Source of the DNA: Clostridium bowmanii
GTDB taxonomy: Bacteria > Bacillota > Clostridia > Clostridiales > Clostridiaceae
Direction of reading: 5' to 3'
Assembly (NCBI RefSeq): GCF_018861315.1
Contig: NZ_JAHLDL010000004.1
Location: 62,001 to 126,000 of the forward strand
DNA length: 64,000 nt
This document shows positions 49,101 through 59,097 of the stretch, in pieces; position 1 is the first letter of the stretch, and every line of letters starts with the position of its first letter. Below the pieces are notes generated by a model. The model saw only the letters and a list, made by a program, of their open reading frames with translations, was not told the DNA's origin and did no database searches. A program made the position numbers and the translations under genes.

Positions 49101-50244
49101 TCGTTTTAAAGATGAACTTACATACACAAATATTTATAATCAAACTGTTTTAAAAGGGCTCCTTGAATATTACTTTGAAGATTGTTTTTGCATTCAAAAC
49201 AGCTATATTTCGCTTTCAGATGAAGTCATAATAGATGTACAAGAAGAAATTGAAGAAACAGTAAAAAATAGTGATGCCCCTATTAGTAAGTATGATATTC
49301 TGAAGTTGCTTCCACATATATCTAAGAAGAAAATTATTGAAACTTTAAATTACAATAACAATATTCTTTATTGGCAAATAAATGAGTATTGGCATATTGA
49401 AAGGATTGATATATCTGAGCAAGAAAAAAATTTGATAAGAGATATTATATGGTATGAAACAAGGGATGGATTTATTTCGGTAAAGAAGTTGTATGAAATA
49501 CTTAAAGAAAAAGCTGCTGGGTTTATTGAAAGTAATTGCATTATAAACTACGTTTGTTTACGGGATATTTTAAAATGTTACTTTGCTGGTGAATTTGGAT
49601 TTAAATATACTTTTATTGGAAAAGTGGGAGAAGAGATGTCAGCAAACTTTGCAATGCAAAAGTTTATTGAAGGGAAAGAGATGTTTAAGTTAACTGAATT
49701 GTCTAACTTTGTTGAAGAGAATGATTTGCAGGCAATCAACAGTTTATTTATTGAAGAAGCAAGTAAATTGTACATTAGAACAGATGAAGATAACTTTCTT
49801 TTAAAAGAAAAGCTAAATATTAATATTGATTTGATTAAAGCAATAGAAAATGCAACAAAAAAATATTTGATAAATGGTTATGTTACACTGAGCAGTATTG
49901 ACAGTTTTACTATATTTCCAACTATAGATTTGAGATGGAATATTTTTTTACTCCAAAGCATTGTTGAGGGATATTGTAATGACCTAAAGATTTACTCTCA
50001 TTCAAGAAGTATTACAAAACCAATAGGTGTAATTGTTGATAATTCCTTTGGGTTTGATAGTTATGATGAAATTTTGGTTGAAGAAATTGCAATACAGGAT
50101 TTAAAAAAACATTTTTCTGATGAGAAAGAAGCACTAAAATATTTGTTTAATAATGGTTATTTGGCTCAAAGAAGAATGGTAAACTTTGATAGAGTGTTCG
50201 CATTGGCTAAGTTTAAAAATAAACAGGCAATTAATGCCTTATAG
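46174..50244 (+). CDS. Large repeat protein, first gene of the BREX type 4 operon
   Basis: This 1356-residue protein has no name I recognise. Five copies of an about 90-residue helical unit lie at residues 8-95, 135-224, 288-376, 463-551 and 591-680. Each has a pattern like F..WL....TI..Y...L..I....I...PLL.I..P.DF..II..LNK, ending KY..AI.FYL.YLK. The unit resembles core-binding (SAM-like) N-terminal domains of integrases and some restriction proteins. Residues about 750-835 carry RLSNGLWIETNFSANNIVKT, found in clostridial restriction-associated proteins. The remaining 500 residues look like serial winged helices. It lies 15 bases upstream of brxP. The start is uncertain: AGAGG is very near ATG 46174, and TTG 46183 is better spaced. 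Confidence 0.7.
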   Translation: MIFLDNRMINFKEWLQNKKGIANLYTIEGIVWYIESIANFALKFSISKTPLLEINVPKDFIDIIDKINKEKRYTFKCPNKTKYSKSLDFYIEYLKCTQSQQLIEPNISKQKNEIVGCNDRKALEIELDRISQSQEQKFLDYLKDIIGVSETIAESYVNTLKNISECFKVMNLSITPLLNITTTKDYKLIDNTIWLNKAFVNINKNANYQYGLVFNKYGLFLDYDKRKNQSYELNSVTQTDVCNEEEIDVNLKESVPIMEAVQGEQLVSSNDRNLEYTKETDDLLENSMINFKMWLYNKKEIVNSKTVNSISENIQIIASFALGFHILQTSLLKIKLPNDFIDAINKLNKSRNFIVKDNVAKNKYSKSIEFYLQYLKFVISQQLDEPNISKQSEKQVECNFRKMTCNELNLVTKTDDRTDEETDEETDESVLVIEPVQGEQIVNFHNPNQGYTKERDDILVNNMITFKVWLYNNKEIVSSQTISNIAEYVQSAADAALKFNISQTSILDMNLPKDFSYVIHKLNRNKTFVAIDNVSKKKYNEAIEFYLQYLKFIQFHQQNIPYKPKQLEDVVECNSRKVSDRDLDVIPESQKQKFLAYLEDIIFLSDTIAKSYIYALENIAKVCRIKNISNKPLLEITMIEDYNRIIDIMWLNKPFQNNNKNANYKYGLAINKYREFLSYCKFNDQSNELNQEHQIQDCTEVEIGMNLNESVSITESVKGEHIVNFNNQNQTYTHSHPYKLNIDDVSINVHNWTDVLVKLCEELIIMCPDSASEFPLNSIVNSAKWKCFSYDSLLLIAGKRLSNGLWIETNFSANNIVKTCKWLLDEYKISTENVNIYYALKGESPDIDIELQLLLKSSEIVIEEVEFYINQKQYNKKQKIYIETLDEYFPKGIRVSSSIQVNKFKKLAQQINSQILNCDNEMIIDELQTIAVRCEESFYMSPNKIVEEKVLLEKILSFVLDTFKTKKVIYFDGIFNRFKDELTYTNIYNQTVLKGLLEYYFEDCFCIQNSYISLSDEVIIDVQEEIEETVKNSDAPISKYDILKLLPHISKKKIIETLNYNNNILYWQINEYWHIERIDISEQEKNLIRDIIWYETRDGFISVKKLYEILKEKAAGFIESNCIINYVCLRDILKCYFAGEFGFKYTFIGKVGEEMSANFAMQKFIEGKEMFKLTELSNFVEENDLQAINSLFIEEASKLYIRTDEDNFLLKEKLNINIDLIKAIENATKKYLINGYVTLSSIDSFTIFPTIDLRWNIFLLQSIVEGYCNDLKIYSHSRSITKPIGVIVDNSFGFDSYDEILVEEIAIQDLKKHFSDEKEALKYLFNNGYLAQRRMVNFDRVFALAKFKNKQAINAL

Positions 50245-50259
50245 ATAAGGAGTAAGAAT

Positions 50260-52650
50260 ATGTATAATTATGACTGGGATAGCACTACTGGGGGCTATAT
50301 ATTAAATACAACTGCATCAAAGTTTAGCAAAGAACCCAGACCAGTATATTATAAAGAACTTGATATACTGGGCTTTGATGCGTTCTGGGACTACGAGAAA
50401 GATGATAGCCTGCCATATATGTGGGCAGAATCAAGTTATTATTATTATAGAGGAAAAATGGTAGCAAAGACTATCGGCGGAGGTTTATATACAGCTCCAA
50501 AACTCGAAGTATATGAAGAGAACTTAAAGCTTAGATTTGTAGATGTGGATGCAATGGTTGAGAAAAATATAGTAATCATGGATGCTTTGGTTAATGACAC
50601 AATAAAAAAAGTGTATAATGCTTACATTTCATATAAGAGCAAAATAGATGTTTTCTATGTTGCTTTTAGCGGGGGTAAGGACTCCATTGTTCTTCTTGAT
50701 GTAGTACAAAAGGCATTGCCACATAATGAATTCGTAGTTGTGTTTGGTGACACAGATATGGAATGCGAAGATACATATAAAGTTAGAGATGAAATAGAAA
50801 GGTTTACTAATTATGAAGATATAAAGTTTTATACGGCTAAATCCCACTTAAAATCAACGGAATCTTGGAATATATTTGGTCCTCCGGCACATAGGTTGAG
50901 ATGGTGTTGTACTGTGCATAAAACTACCCCTCAAATAAATCTGCTTAGAAAGATTTTGAGGAAACCAAATTTTAGGGGCATGGCTTTTACTGGAATAAGA
51001 AAAGATGAGAGTCCTGTTAGAAGTGAATACGACACGATAAATGTTGGTAAAAAACATGAAGGACAGTATTCAATGAATGCTATTGATGCTTGGAGTACGG
51101 CTGAACTATATTTATATATTTATAAAGAAAATTTAATGATAAATGAAGCATATAAAAAAGGAAATAGTAGAGTAGGATGCATTGTTTGTCCGATGTCGTC
51201 TGGAAAACATGAATTTATAAAAGGAGTAAACTATCCTGGGCAGGTAAGTTCCTTTATGGAAATAATTAAAAATAAAAGCAATAGAAAATTTGATAATCAA
51301 CAAAAGGAAAATGATTTTTTTTATAGTGGTGGTTGGAAAATGAGAAATAACGGTAGAGACATAGAACACAATATGGATGTTTATGAGGAAATAATAAGTG
51401 ATAATACAATTAGAATAAACATTCAAGAAAATACAGAGTGGAAAATTTGGATGAAGACAATAGGAGTTCTTATTCAAATCGATAAAGATAGATATTCTAT
51501 ATTAGCAAATGGTAAAGAGTATATTTTTTCAGTAACTACAAGTTTGAATAAGCTAAATATTGAGCTGAATTGTAAATCTAAAACGAAAGAAGAGATACTA
51601 TTTGTTTCAGCATTTAAAATAGTATTTAAAAAAACAGTATATTGCGTAAAATGTGGAGTGTGCGAAGCAAATTGCATAATGGGTTATATTAATATGGAGA
51701 ATGGATTATATATTGATGATAAATGTTTAAAATGTAGAAAATGCCATAATATTGACAGTGGTTGTTTGGTTTATAATTCACTAAAAGATTTAAAAGGGGT
51801 TGGAAGAAAAATGAGTTTAGATTGTTATGCAAGTTTTGGGGTAGAAAAAGAATGGGTAATTAAGTATTTAAAATATCAAGAGGATTTTTGGAAATCTAAA
51901 GACAATGATTTAGGTTCTGTTAAAATTACGGCACTAAAGAGGTTTCTGAAAGATGCAATGATTAAACCTGAAAGGGGTAATAATAAAAATGGAGCAGAGA
52001 AATCTGATATTATGAATAAAACAATTTGTAAATTAGGTTTAAATAGTACATCATCTTGGGCTCTGATATTATGTAATTTAGTATATACTCCTCAGTTCAA
52101 TTGGTTTACAAAAGAATTATCCTTAAATGAAAGATATCTTTCTGAACAAATAAAAGCAATGATTAGCGATAACTACAGTAAAGGCTCAAAGAATAATATT
52201 GCATCATCATTGAAAAATATTCTTACAAAGACACCACTAGGAAGAGATATTACTAAGAAACCATTAGAAGGAGACATTGAGGTTGCAGCAATATGCGAAA
52301 CAAGAAAAATTGGGGGTAAAGATTCATTAGTATCTATTACCCGTACTTCATGGAAAAATCCTGATTCAAAAGTTGTGCTATATGGGTTATATAAATTTGC
52401 AGAAATTTGTGGTGATTACTATCAGTTTTCACTAAGCAGATTGATGAATTATGATATTGACAGTGAAGGCATAAGTCCAACACTTATTTTTGGTATTGAT
52501 GAAGAAACTATAACAAAAATACTTAGTGGCTTGGCGGTGAATCATCCTGAATTTATAACTGTGGGTTTCACTCACGATTTGGATAATATAAACTTGAACA
52601 GCGAAAAAACATCATCAGATGTATTGAGACTATTTATTGAGGGGTGCTAA
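50260..52650 (+). CDS. brxP: BREX type 4 protein BrxP (PAPS reductase-like, ferredoxin, DUF4007-like)
   Basis: This 796-residue protein is a fusion. The N-terminal region (YDWDSTTGGYIL, RPVYYKEL) precedes a PAPS-reductase-like domain with PP-loop SGGKDS at residues 137-142. Possible iron-sulfur ligands are Cys216/Cys217 (RWCCTVHK) and Cys307/Cys310 (GCIVCPMSSG). A ferredoxin-like module follows with Cys462, 465, 468, 472 and Cys489, 492, 495, 502. The C-terminal portion from about residue 515 resembles DUF4007 (YASFGVEKEWVIKYL, NLVYTPQFNWFTKEL). This combination is the hallmark of type 4 BREX. The domain is related to DndC, so sulfur chemistry on DNA is conceivable. AAGGAG precedes the ATG. 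Confidence 0.88.
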   Translation: MYNYDWDSTTGGYILNTTASKFSKEPRPVYYKELDILGFDAFWDYEKDDSLPYMWAESSYYYYRGKMVAKTIGGGLYTAPKLEVYEENLKLRFVDVDAMVEKNIVIMDALVNDTIKKVYNAYISYKSKIDVFYVAFSGGKDSIVLLDVVQKALPHNEFVVVFGDTDMECEDTYKVRDEIERFTNYEDIKFYTAKSHLKSTESWNIFGPPAHRLRWCCTVHKTTPQINLLRKILRKPNFRGMAFTGIRKDESPVRSEYDTINVGKKHEGQYSMNAIDAWSTAELYLYIYKENLMINEAYKKGNSRVGCIVCPMSSGKHEFIKGVNYPGQVSSFMEIIKNKSNRKFDNQQKENDFFYSGGWKMRNNGRDIEHNMDVYEEIISDNTIRINIQENTEWKIWMKTIGVLIQIDKDRYSILANGKEYIFSVTTSLNKLNIELNCKSKTKEEILFVSAFKIVFKKTVYCVKCGVCEANCIMGYINMENGLYIDDKCLKCRKCHNIDSGCLVYNSLKDLKGVGRKMSLDCYASFGVEKEWVIKYLKYQEDFWKSKDNDLGSVKITALKRFLKDAMIKPERGNNKNGAEKSDIMNKTICKLGLNSTSSWALILCNLVYTPQFNWFTKELSLNERYLSEQIKAMISDNYSKGSKNNIASSLKNILTKTPLGRDITKKPLEGDIEVAAICETRKIGGKDSLVSITRTSWKNPDSKVVLYGLYKFAEICGDYYQFSLSRLMNYDIDSEGISPTLIFGIDEETITKILSGLAVNHPEFITVGFTHDLDNINLNSEKTSSDVLRLFIEGC

Positions 52651-52653
52651 GAG

Positions 52654-55600
52654 ATGGAAGTTAAAAATGCTTATAAGAATTATTTTGATATCGATGAAAA
52701 TTACTTTCCATCGGTTAGTGATGAATTATTAGCTGGTGGGTTTGTCGACTGGAACAGTTTTTACCCACATGCAACTTTTATTGAATTACTTAAGAATACA
52801 GCAAGCATATTAAGACGACAGCAAAAGCTTTCAATATGGGTTGAGGGAGCATATGGTACGGGTAAATCCCATGCTGTACTAACTCTAAAGCATATACTTG
52901 ATGCTCCTGAGACTGAAGTGGAGAAATACTTTGTAGAACATAATCTGGAAATGGACTTGTTTAACATCATTCAAGGTGCAAAAGCTCAGGGGAAGATTCT
53001 AACTATACATCGTGTCGGATCATCAGGTATTAAAGGTGATAATAGTTTAATTATGGCAATACAAGAAAGCATAAAAGAAGAGCTTTTAAAAAAAGATATT
53101 GAGTATAAATGTGAAGAATCACTTAAAGATGCAATTATCAAAAAGCTTGGAGATCCTGTGTTTGCAAGGTTCTTTAATGATCTAATAGTATCAAGATATA
53201 AACTAGAATTTGGAGCTGATAATGCAGAGAGCATTATTCATAAGCTATCTACATACAGCGAAAATGATGTGGCTGATTTAATTCGAAAGATATTTATGGT
53301 TGCAGAGAAAGAGGATATTTCTGCAATTAAGCTAGATACGAAGGACCTGGGTAAATGGATAAATGATATTATTGAGAGGAATAAACTTAAATCAATTATA
53401 TTTATTTGGGATGAATTTACTGAATATTTTACCCAGAATAAAAACTCTATTACTGGGTTTCAAACACTTGCAGAATTAAGTGCGACTATACCTTTTCATT
53501 TCATTATCGTAACACACAAAAGTGGTGGTCTATTTAACGATAAGGACAATGATAGAAAAATAGTAGATAGATTCATTACTTGTAATATTACTCTGCCTGA
53601 AAATATGGCATTTAAACTTATGGGCAATGCAATGAAGAAAAAGGAAATAGCTAAAAATGATTGGAAAAACATTGCTGATGATTTATATGAGGGGGTGCCA
53701 TCTTCTAGTAACATGGTAATTAAATCAGCTAAAATTGATGAAGATGATTTGAAAGGAATTCTACCTATTCATCCATACACAGCAATTATTCTAAAGCACT
53801 TATCTTCAATGTTTGGATCTAATCAGAGAAGTATGTTCGACTTTATCAAAAATAGAAAAGACGACGAAACAGATAGGAGTTTCCAATGGTTTATAGAAAA
53901 TTATGGGCCAGATTCTGATCCTAATTTATTAACAATAGATATGCTTTGGGAGTACTTCTATGAAAATGGTAAAGTCAATTTGGAGTCGGCTATAAAAAAT
54001 TTGCTTTCTGTATTTGAAATGGGTGGTAACAATGACCAGTTAAATGATGATCGAAAAAGAGTACTTAAAACAGTTTTGCTTTTACAAGGTATTTCAGAAA
54101 AAACTGGTGATAAGGTAGGTCTCTTTAGACCAATTGCTAAAAATATAGGTAATGCTTATGAAGGTACTGATATAGGAAGTTTGAATGCTGTGCAAATTGC
54201 AGAGCGCCTTGTAAAAGAAGGAAGGCTGTTTAAACAGCAAATTGGTAATAATGAGTATCAATTTGTAGCAATGCGATCAGGAAGTAATGAAGTTGATGTA
54301 AGTAAGAAAATTGAAAAGTTAAGGGAGACAAAGAAATTAAAAGATATTATTGAAAATTATAATGTTGCAGAATTTATGGGTTTTAATGGAGCATTAAAAC
54401 TTAGATTTGAGACCAACCTTGCTACTATTGAAAATATAAGTCAAATATCAGGGAAAATAAGAAATAAGTATTATCAAAACACAATACCAGTGGTTATTGT
54501 GTTTGCTAAAGATGATACGGAGAGTGCTGCAGTTATCGGAAGGATTAGGGAACTTGTAAAATCTAACGAGCAAGAGATAATTTTTATAGATAATTCCTTG
54601 TGTGATTTGACAGATGAAAAATTTGAAGAGTATATAAAGAACGTTGCAGAATGTGATTATTGGATGGGTCCTGATAAGGGTCAAGCAAAGAAATATGATG
54701 AAATGGCAAAAGAAGTTATTGAAAGATGGAAAGAAAGCTTACTCACTGCGGAAATAAGAGTAATTACTAAAAACCAAGAGCAAAAGGCATTTGGTGTAAC
54801 AGAAGTTTTTAATAAATTGAGAGAAATAAATACTGAAAGATTTCCGGATTGTATTGAAAACTTTAGTGTCGTGGGAACAATGTTTGATGCCAATGCATTT
54901 AAGTCAGGTTCGATTTGCGGGATAACACAAACAGTGAAGTTTCAGTATCGTTCTTCTAACGAAGCTACAAAACTTGAAAATGTCCTTAAGGGAGTGTGGC
55001 TTGTAGATGATTATGTCAATAAAAACAAGCATCATCTAATTTCAAGAATAAAAAACAATTTAGAAGGCTTTATGGCTGACTCATTTGACAAGAAAGGGAA
55101 AGTATCGATTAAATCAATATATGACCATTTTAAAATTACACCTTGGGGATTTTTGCCTTGCAATTTAACTGCATTTATTTTAGGCTTTTTACTTAAAGAG
55201 TATGCAAATGATACTTATAGTTGGAGTAATGAACAAGTAAGCGAAGTTATGTCGGTGGATAAGATGGCAGAGATGATTGATGAAATAATAAAACTGCAGA
55301 CCACACCAAGTAACAGATATCTTGATAAATATATAGTAAAAATGTCAAGTGAGGAAAAAGCATTTTTAAAGGGTACAGCCACTATTTTTAAGATAAGTGA
55401 AAGTGCATGTGCGACAATAGATAAAACGAGGAACGAAATACGTGCAAAGATTAAAACCTTAGGTTTTCCTCTTTGGGCGATAGGATTACAATTGGATGTA
55501 TTGCAACCAATTGGCTATGTTGATATGAAAGAAATAGTGGAGTCTTATTGTGATTTTACCAATAACGGGAAATCTGGGAAAAGAGACGTAGATATAGTGA

Positions 55601-56811
55601 CTTATATTGGTAAAACATTTACACAAAATGATCAGATTGTTATTTATTTGAAAGAACTTGTAACCTTTGAAAACTGCAGAATGGGAATGGTTCTGTACCT
55701 TGACAAGTATAACAGTGGAGAGCTAAAGGAACTCGCAGATAAGATTAATGATGGGGGATACTATATTAACGCATTGAAAAGTAAAATGAATGATGCATCT
55801 TCATGGCTCTGGCATGTTGATACAATAAATGCAGAGATAGATAAACTCATATTAGAATACAAGATTGTTGATATTAGTAATAAATATATAACAAGGACTA
55901 CGAGTTATAAAGAGATGGTCGATGCTTGGGTTGATAAGATGCAGTTTTTTAAGTTGCCTTTTGATGGTGTTAAAAATGATTTAGGAAACCTAAAAGAACT
56001 TTTTGAGTGCTTATATGAAATTAAAATCAGCGGAGATATTAGTGACTTTAACAAACTTAAGTTTCTTTGTTCACTTCAAAATTACGGTGATGATTTTGCT
56101 GTCTTTTTTAATAATCAAGTAACTTTGTTTAAGAAAAAATGTGAATTTGAACTTTTCAATTTATCTGATGAAGCTATTGCAAAGATATTTAATGAGATTT
56201 CATTGGGTTCATTTACTAAATCTAACTCTGAATATAAAACTTCAGCTGGTAAGATTATAGATCATTATAATAAAAGTTTGAAAATAAATGAATTACACAA
56301 ACTATGGATTTCTAAAACTGGAAGCTCTTCCCCAATTGAATGGTCTAAAAAGAATAGAACTCCAATTTTATGTCTTGCGGATAAAGATTTTGAAATAGTT
56401 AAGAGAACTTTTGATACTTTGAATAGGAAAGCATCAACTGATGCAGAAATTAAGTCAGCATTAGAATATCTAAATTCATCAGATATTTTTGAACGACTAA
56501 ACGACGAAAAATTGAGGAATGAAGCATTCAAAAATAAAATTCTTGGTGAGAATGTAATCTTGATTAGTGATATAGAACAAGCAAAAAATATACTTAGTGA
56601 GCGAATGATGTGTGAGGAATATGAATGGTATCCAAATCCAAGAGCCATTGAATTTTTAAATCAATATGCAGAAAAACTGTATTTAACAACAGAATTTGAA
56701 AAAGCACTTACTAAGATTGAGGCGATGGATGATGCAACTCTAAAGAATTATTTAAAGATATTAGTTCGTGAAAACGTTAAAGTGGGAATGGAAATAATGA
56801 AAGATAAATAG
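52654..56811 (+). CDS. brxC: BREX ATPase BrxC (PglY-like)
   Basis: This 1385-residue P-loop protein has Walker A GAYGTGKS at residues 65-72 and a Walker B-like FIWDEFTEYF around residues 250-259. The size and N-terminal ATPase followed by long helical regions match BrxC/PglY, a core component of every BREX type. It starts three bases after brxP, with GAGGGGTG as ribosome site inside the brxP end, so coupling is strong. In BREX it works with PglZ in blocking phage DNA replication; its precise mechanism is unsettled. No truncation is visible. Confidence 0.9.
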   Translation: MEVKNAYKNYFDIDENYFPSVSDELLAGGFVDWNSFYPHATFIELLKNTASILRRQQKLSIWVEGAYGTGKSHAVLTLKHILDAPETEVEKYFVEHNLEMDLFNIIQGAKAQGKILTIHRVGSSGIKGDNSLIMAIQESIKEELLKKDIEYKCEESLKDAIIKKLGDPVFARFFNDLIVSRYKLEFGADNAESIIHKLSTYSENDVADLIRKIFMVAEKEDISAIKLDTKDLGKWINDIIERNKLKSIIFIWDEFTEYFTQNKNSITGFQTLAELSATIPFHFIIVTHKSGGLFNDKDNDRKIVDRFITCNITLPENMAFKLMGNAMKKKEIAKNDWKNIADDLYEGVPSSSNMVIKSAKIDEDDLKGILPIHPYTAIILKHLSSMFGSNQRSMFDFIKNRKDDETDRSFQWFIENYGPDSDPNLLTIDMLWEYFYENGKVNLESAIKNLLSVFEMGGNNDQLNDDRKRVLKTVLLLQGISEKTGDKVGLFRPIAKNIGNAYEGTDIGSLNAVQIAERLVKEGRLFKQQIGNNEYQFVAMRSGSNEVDVSKKIEKLRETKKLKDIIENYNVAEFMGFNGALKLRFETNLATIENISQISGKIRNKYYQNTIPVVIVFAKDDTESAAVIGRIRELVKSNEQEIIFIDNSLCDLTDEKFEEYIKNVAECDYWMGPDKGQAKKYDEMAKEVIERWKESLLTAEIRVITKNQEQKAFGVTEVFNKLREINTERFPDCIENFSVVGTMFDANAFKSGSICGITQTVKFQYRSSNEATKLENVLKGVWLVDDYVNKNKHHLISRIKNNLEGFMADSFDKKGKVSIKSIYDHFKITPWGFLPCNLTAFILGFLLKEYANDTYSWSNEQVSEVMSVDKMAEMIDEIIKLQTTPSNRYLDKYIVKMSSEEKAFLKGTATIFKISESACATIDKTRNEIRAKIKTLGFPLWAIGLQLDVLQPIGYVDMKEIVESYCDFTNNGKSGKRDVDIVTYIGKTFTQNDQIVIYLKELVTFENCRMGMVLYLDKYNSGELKELADKINDGGYYINALKSKMNDASSWLWHVDTINAEIDKLILEYKIVDISNKYITRTTSYKEMVDAWVDKMQFFKLPFDGVKNDLGNLKELFECLYEIKISGDISDFNKLKFLCSLQNYGDDFAVFFNNQVTLFKKKCEFELFNLSDEAIAKIFNEISLGSFTKSNSEYKTSAGKIIDHYNKSLKINELHKLWISKTGSSSPIEWSKKNRTPILCLADKDFEIVKRTFDTLNRKASTDAEIKSALEYLNSSDIFERLNDEKLRNEAFKNKILGENVILISDIEQAKNILSERMMCEEYEWYPNPRAIEFLNQYAEKLYLTTEFEKALTKIEAMDDATLKNYLKILVRENVKVGMEIMKDK

Positions 56812-56823
56812 GGGGGGATAAGC

Positions 56824-59085
56824 ATGATAGTGAAATCTGCAAGTGAAGCAATCTTAAAAATTAGACAACATATGTCTAGTGAGGTATGTCTCAAAATGAT
56901 GTTGATTGTGAACGTAAATAATCAACATGATTATATGATAATAAAAAATAGCATTGCAGATGAAATTACATGTATAAAATTATCTAGATATGCTACTTCA
57001 AAAGATGGAATGCCTGATGTCGAAAATTGTATTTCAGACATCAGAACAGCCACACAAAACAGTTTAGTGCTGGGATTAAGCCAACATTGGAAACTATTGG
57101 GAGAGAATACACTTAGCATGGGTATAAGTAATATTTTATCTATAAGGGGGTCAAAGGCTAAGATAATAGTTTTGTGCTATAAACTGGAACATAAATTGAA
57201 GCAGTATCTTTGTGAAGACAAAAGACTTGATTCATCAATATGTTTAACTAGAGGTGTTAATGATGAACTTAGCAAATTGTATTTTGTTCAGAATGATATA
57301 AGTTTTTTAAAAAAGGGAAATCTAGTTTATGGATATGCTAGCTATTTAGATAGATTTGAAAATTTTTGTGAAAGCAATTTAATAGTATCCTCGTCATTGT
57401 ACAAAAGTGATTTTGCAAAATCACTTTTTGATGTAAAAGCAATAGAAGGTGGATTTGATTTATTAGGATCAATTTGTGAACTGCCATCTCACTTAATTAT
57501 ATCCATGGGGAATGATGATTATTGGACAAAGTTATGTGATGATATAGGACAAGTTAATATTTATAATTATCTTGAAAATGAATTTGGTGATTTGAATAAT
57601 TTGCATAATATGTTTTATCTATGGGGTGAATGGAATGATTATCAAAAATGGAAGTTTTATATTGGACTACAGATAGGTACAATTAAAAACACCTATTTAT
57701 CATATGTAATTGAAAATTCACCTAACTATGAGAATTTTTCCGAAAATATTTTCTCTAAATTACTAGATTTAGATATCGAAAATAAAGATTACAGATCTAT
57801 GTATGATCAACGCAAACAGATTTTGAGATATATAGTTGATTTAGATGCCATTAATAATTTTGTTAAAAAAGTTAAGATTAAAGGAAATAAAAAAATATTT
57901 TACTTAACAGATTTGACTTCTGTTGAAAGGGAAGAAATAATTGAGTGGTTGTCAAATCAGAGTGTTATAGATGATAACATTAAAAAGATCATTTATATAG
58001 TTTATGAAGATTTAAGCGCTTATATGAAGTTCTTTGATTTGAAAAATGAGGGCTTAAATAACTATTTTAGTATATATAAACTCCAGAAAATTAATAATAA
58101 AATCTATGATGGGTTTATTGATATTGTAAATACATATGCAAAAACTAGGGAGTATAACAAGCTGATCCCTACCCGTAATGAGGTTTTTGAAAAAATAGAC
58201 AAAACTGATTCCACAATATTCTTTGTCGATGCTTTAGGTGTAGAATTTTTAGGATTTATTAGTGTTTGGTCTAAAAAGATAGGCTTGAATATTGATGTTA
58301 CAATAGCAAAGGCAAACATTCCAACAACAACGTATAATAACAAAGGATTTTTGGATGAATATAAAAACATTCTTGTTGATATTCCAGATTTAGATAAACT
58401 TAAGCACAGTGGCGAAAGTACTTTTAATTATCAAAAAACAAAGTTACCGATTCATATACCTGTTGAACTAGAACTTATAAAAGATATTCTGACAAAAATC
58501 AAGTCTGAATTATCAAGAAAGGCTAAGGTTATTCTTGTATCTGATCATGGAGCAAGTAGGCTAGTAGTTATCAATAATAAGAAAATAAGTTTTAATGTTG
58601 AATCTAATGGAACAAAGGGTGGACGTTGTTGCAAATTTGTTGAAGGAATGCAAATACCAGAATTTGCTACAATTGAAAATGGGCAACTTACACTCGCAAA
58701 TTATGAAAGATTTAGTTGTTATGCAAGGGTTGAAACGCATGGCGGAGCTACCTTAGAAGAACTTATTGTTCCAATAATTATACTAACAAATTCAAATGAT
58801 AAGGTTTCAGTTACACTGATAGAGAATGTTATCGAGTCAAGCTTTAGAAATAAAGCTGAGCTCAAGGTATTTGTTACCCAAAAGAGTGATAGTATACGTA
58901 TACGAATTAACAATAAAGATTATCATTCCACCAAATTTGATGGCGACTTTTTTATTGTACCTATTCATGACATTACTAAAATTGGAAAGTATTTAGGAGA
59001 AGTTTATATAGGTGACAACTATGTTGATAATATCTTTTTTTCTATTAAAAAATCAGAAACTAAGGAACGTGATTTAGGAATATAA
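56824..59085 (+). CDS. pglZ: BREX alkaline-phosphatase-superfamily protein PglZ
   Basis: This 753-residue protein contains a PglZ domain. Metal-site segments are TIFFVDALGVEFLG with Asp469 and VILVSDHGASRLVV with Asp574/His575. A later RVETHGGATLEELIVPIIIL carries a further His typical of the superfamily. PglZ is the universal BREX marker and a predicted phosphodiesterase or nuclease. AGGGGGGGATAA precedes the ATG and the gap to brxC is 12 bases. The N-terminal 450 residues show no recognised domain. Together with BrxC and BrxP it supports assignment to type 4. Confidence 0.92.
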   Translation: MIVKSASEAILKIRQHMSSEVCLKMMLIVNVNNQHDYMIIKNSIADEITCIKLSRYATSKDGMPDVENCISDIRTATQNSLVLGLSQHWKLLGENTLSMGISNILSIRGSKAKIIVLCYKLEHKLKQYLCEDKRLDSSICLTRGVNDELSKLYFVQNDISFLKKGNLVYGYASYLDRFENFCESNLIVSSSLYKSDFAKSLFDVKAIEGGFDLLGSICELPSHLIISMGNDDYWTKLCDDIGQVNIYNYLENEFGDLNNLHNMFYLWGEWNDYQKWKFYIGLQIGTIKNTYLSYVIENSPNYENFSENIFSKLLDLDIENKDYRSMYDQRKQILRYIVDLDAINNFVKKVKIKGNKKIFYLTDLTSVEREEIIEWLSNQSVIDDNIKKIIYIVYEDLSAYMKFFDLKNEGLNNYFSIYKLQKINNKIYDGFIDIVNTYAKTREYNKLIPTRNEVFEKIDKTDSTIFFVDALGVEFLGFISVWSKKIGLNIDVTIAKANIPTTTYNNKGFLDEYKNILVDIPDLDKLKHSGESTFNYQKTKLPIHIPVELELIKDILTKIKSELSRKAKVILVSDHGASRLVVINNKKISFNVESNGTKGGRCCKFVEGMQIPEFATIENGQLTLANYERFSCYARVETHGGATLEELIVPIIILTNSNDKVSVTLIENVIESSFRNKAELKVFVTQKSDSIRIRINNKDYHSTKFDGDFFIVPIHDITKIGKYLGEVYIGDNYVDNIFFSIKKSETKERDLGI

Positions 59086-59097
59086 GGGGTGAATACA

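Noticed and set aside
50260-52650. Assignment to a Dnd/Ssp phosphorothioation system
   Set aside because: Only the PAPS-reductase-like component is present; DndB, D, E or SspB, C-type genes are absent, while BrxC, PglZ and BrxL are clear.
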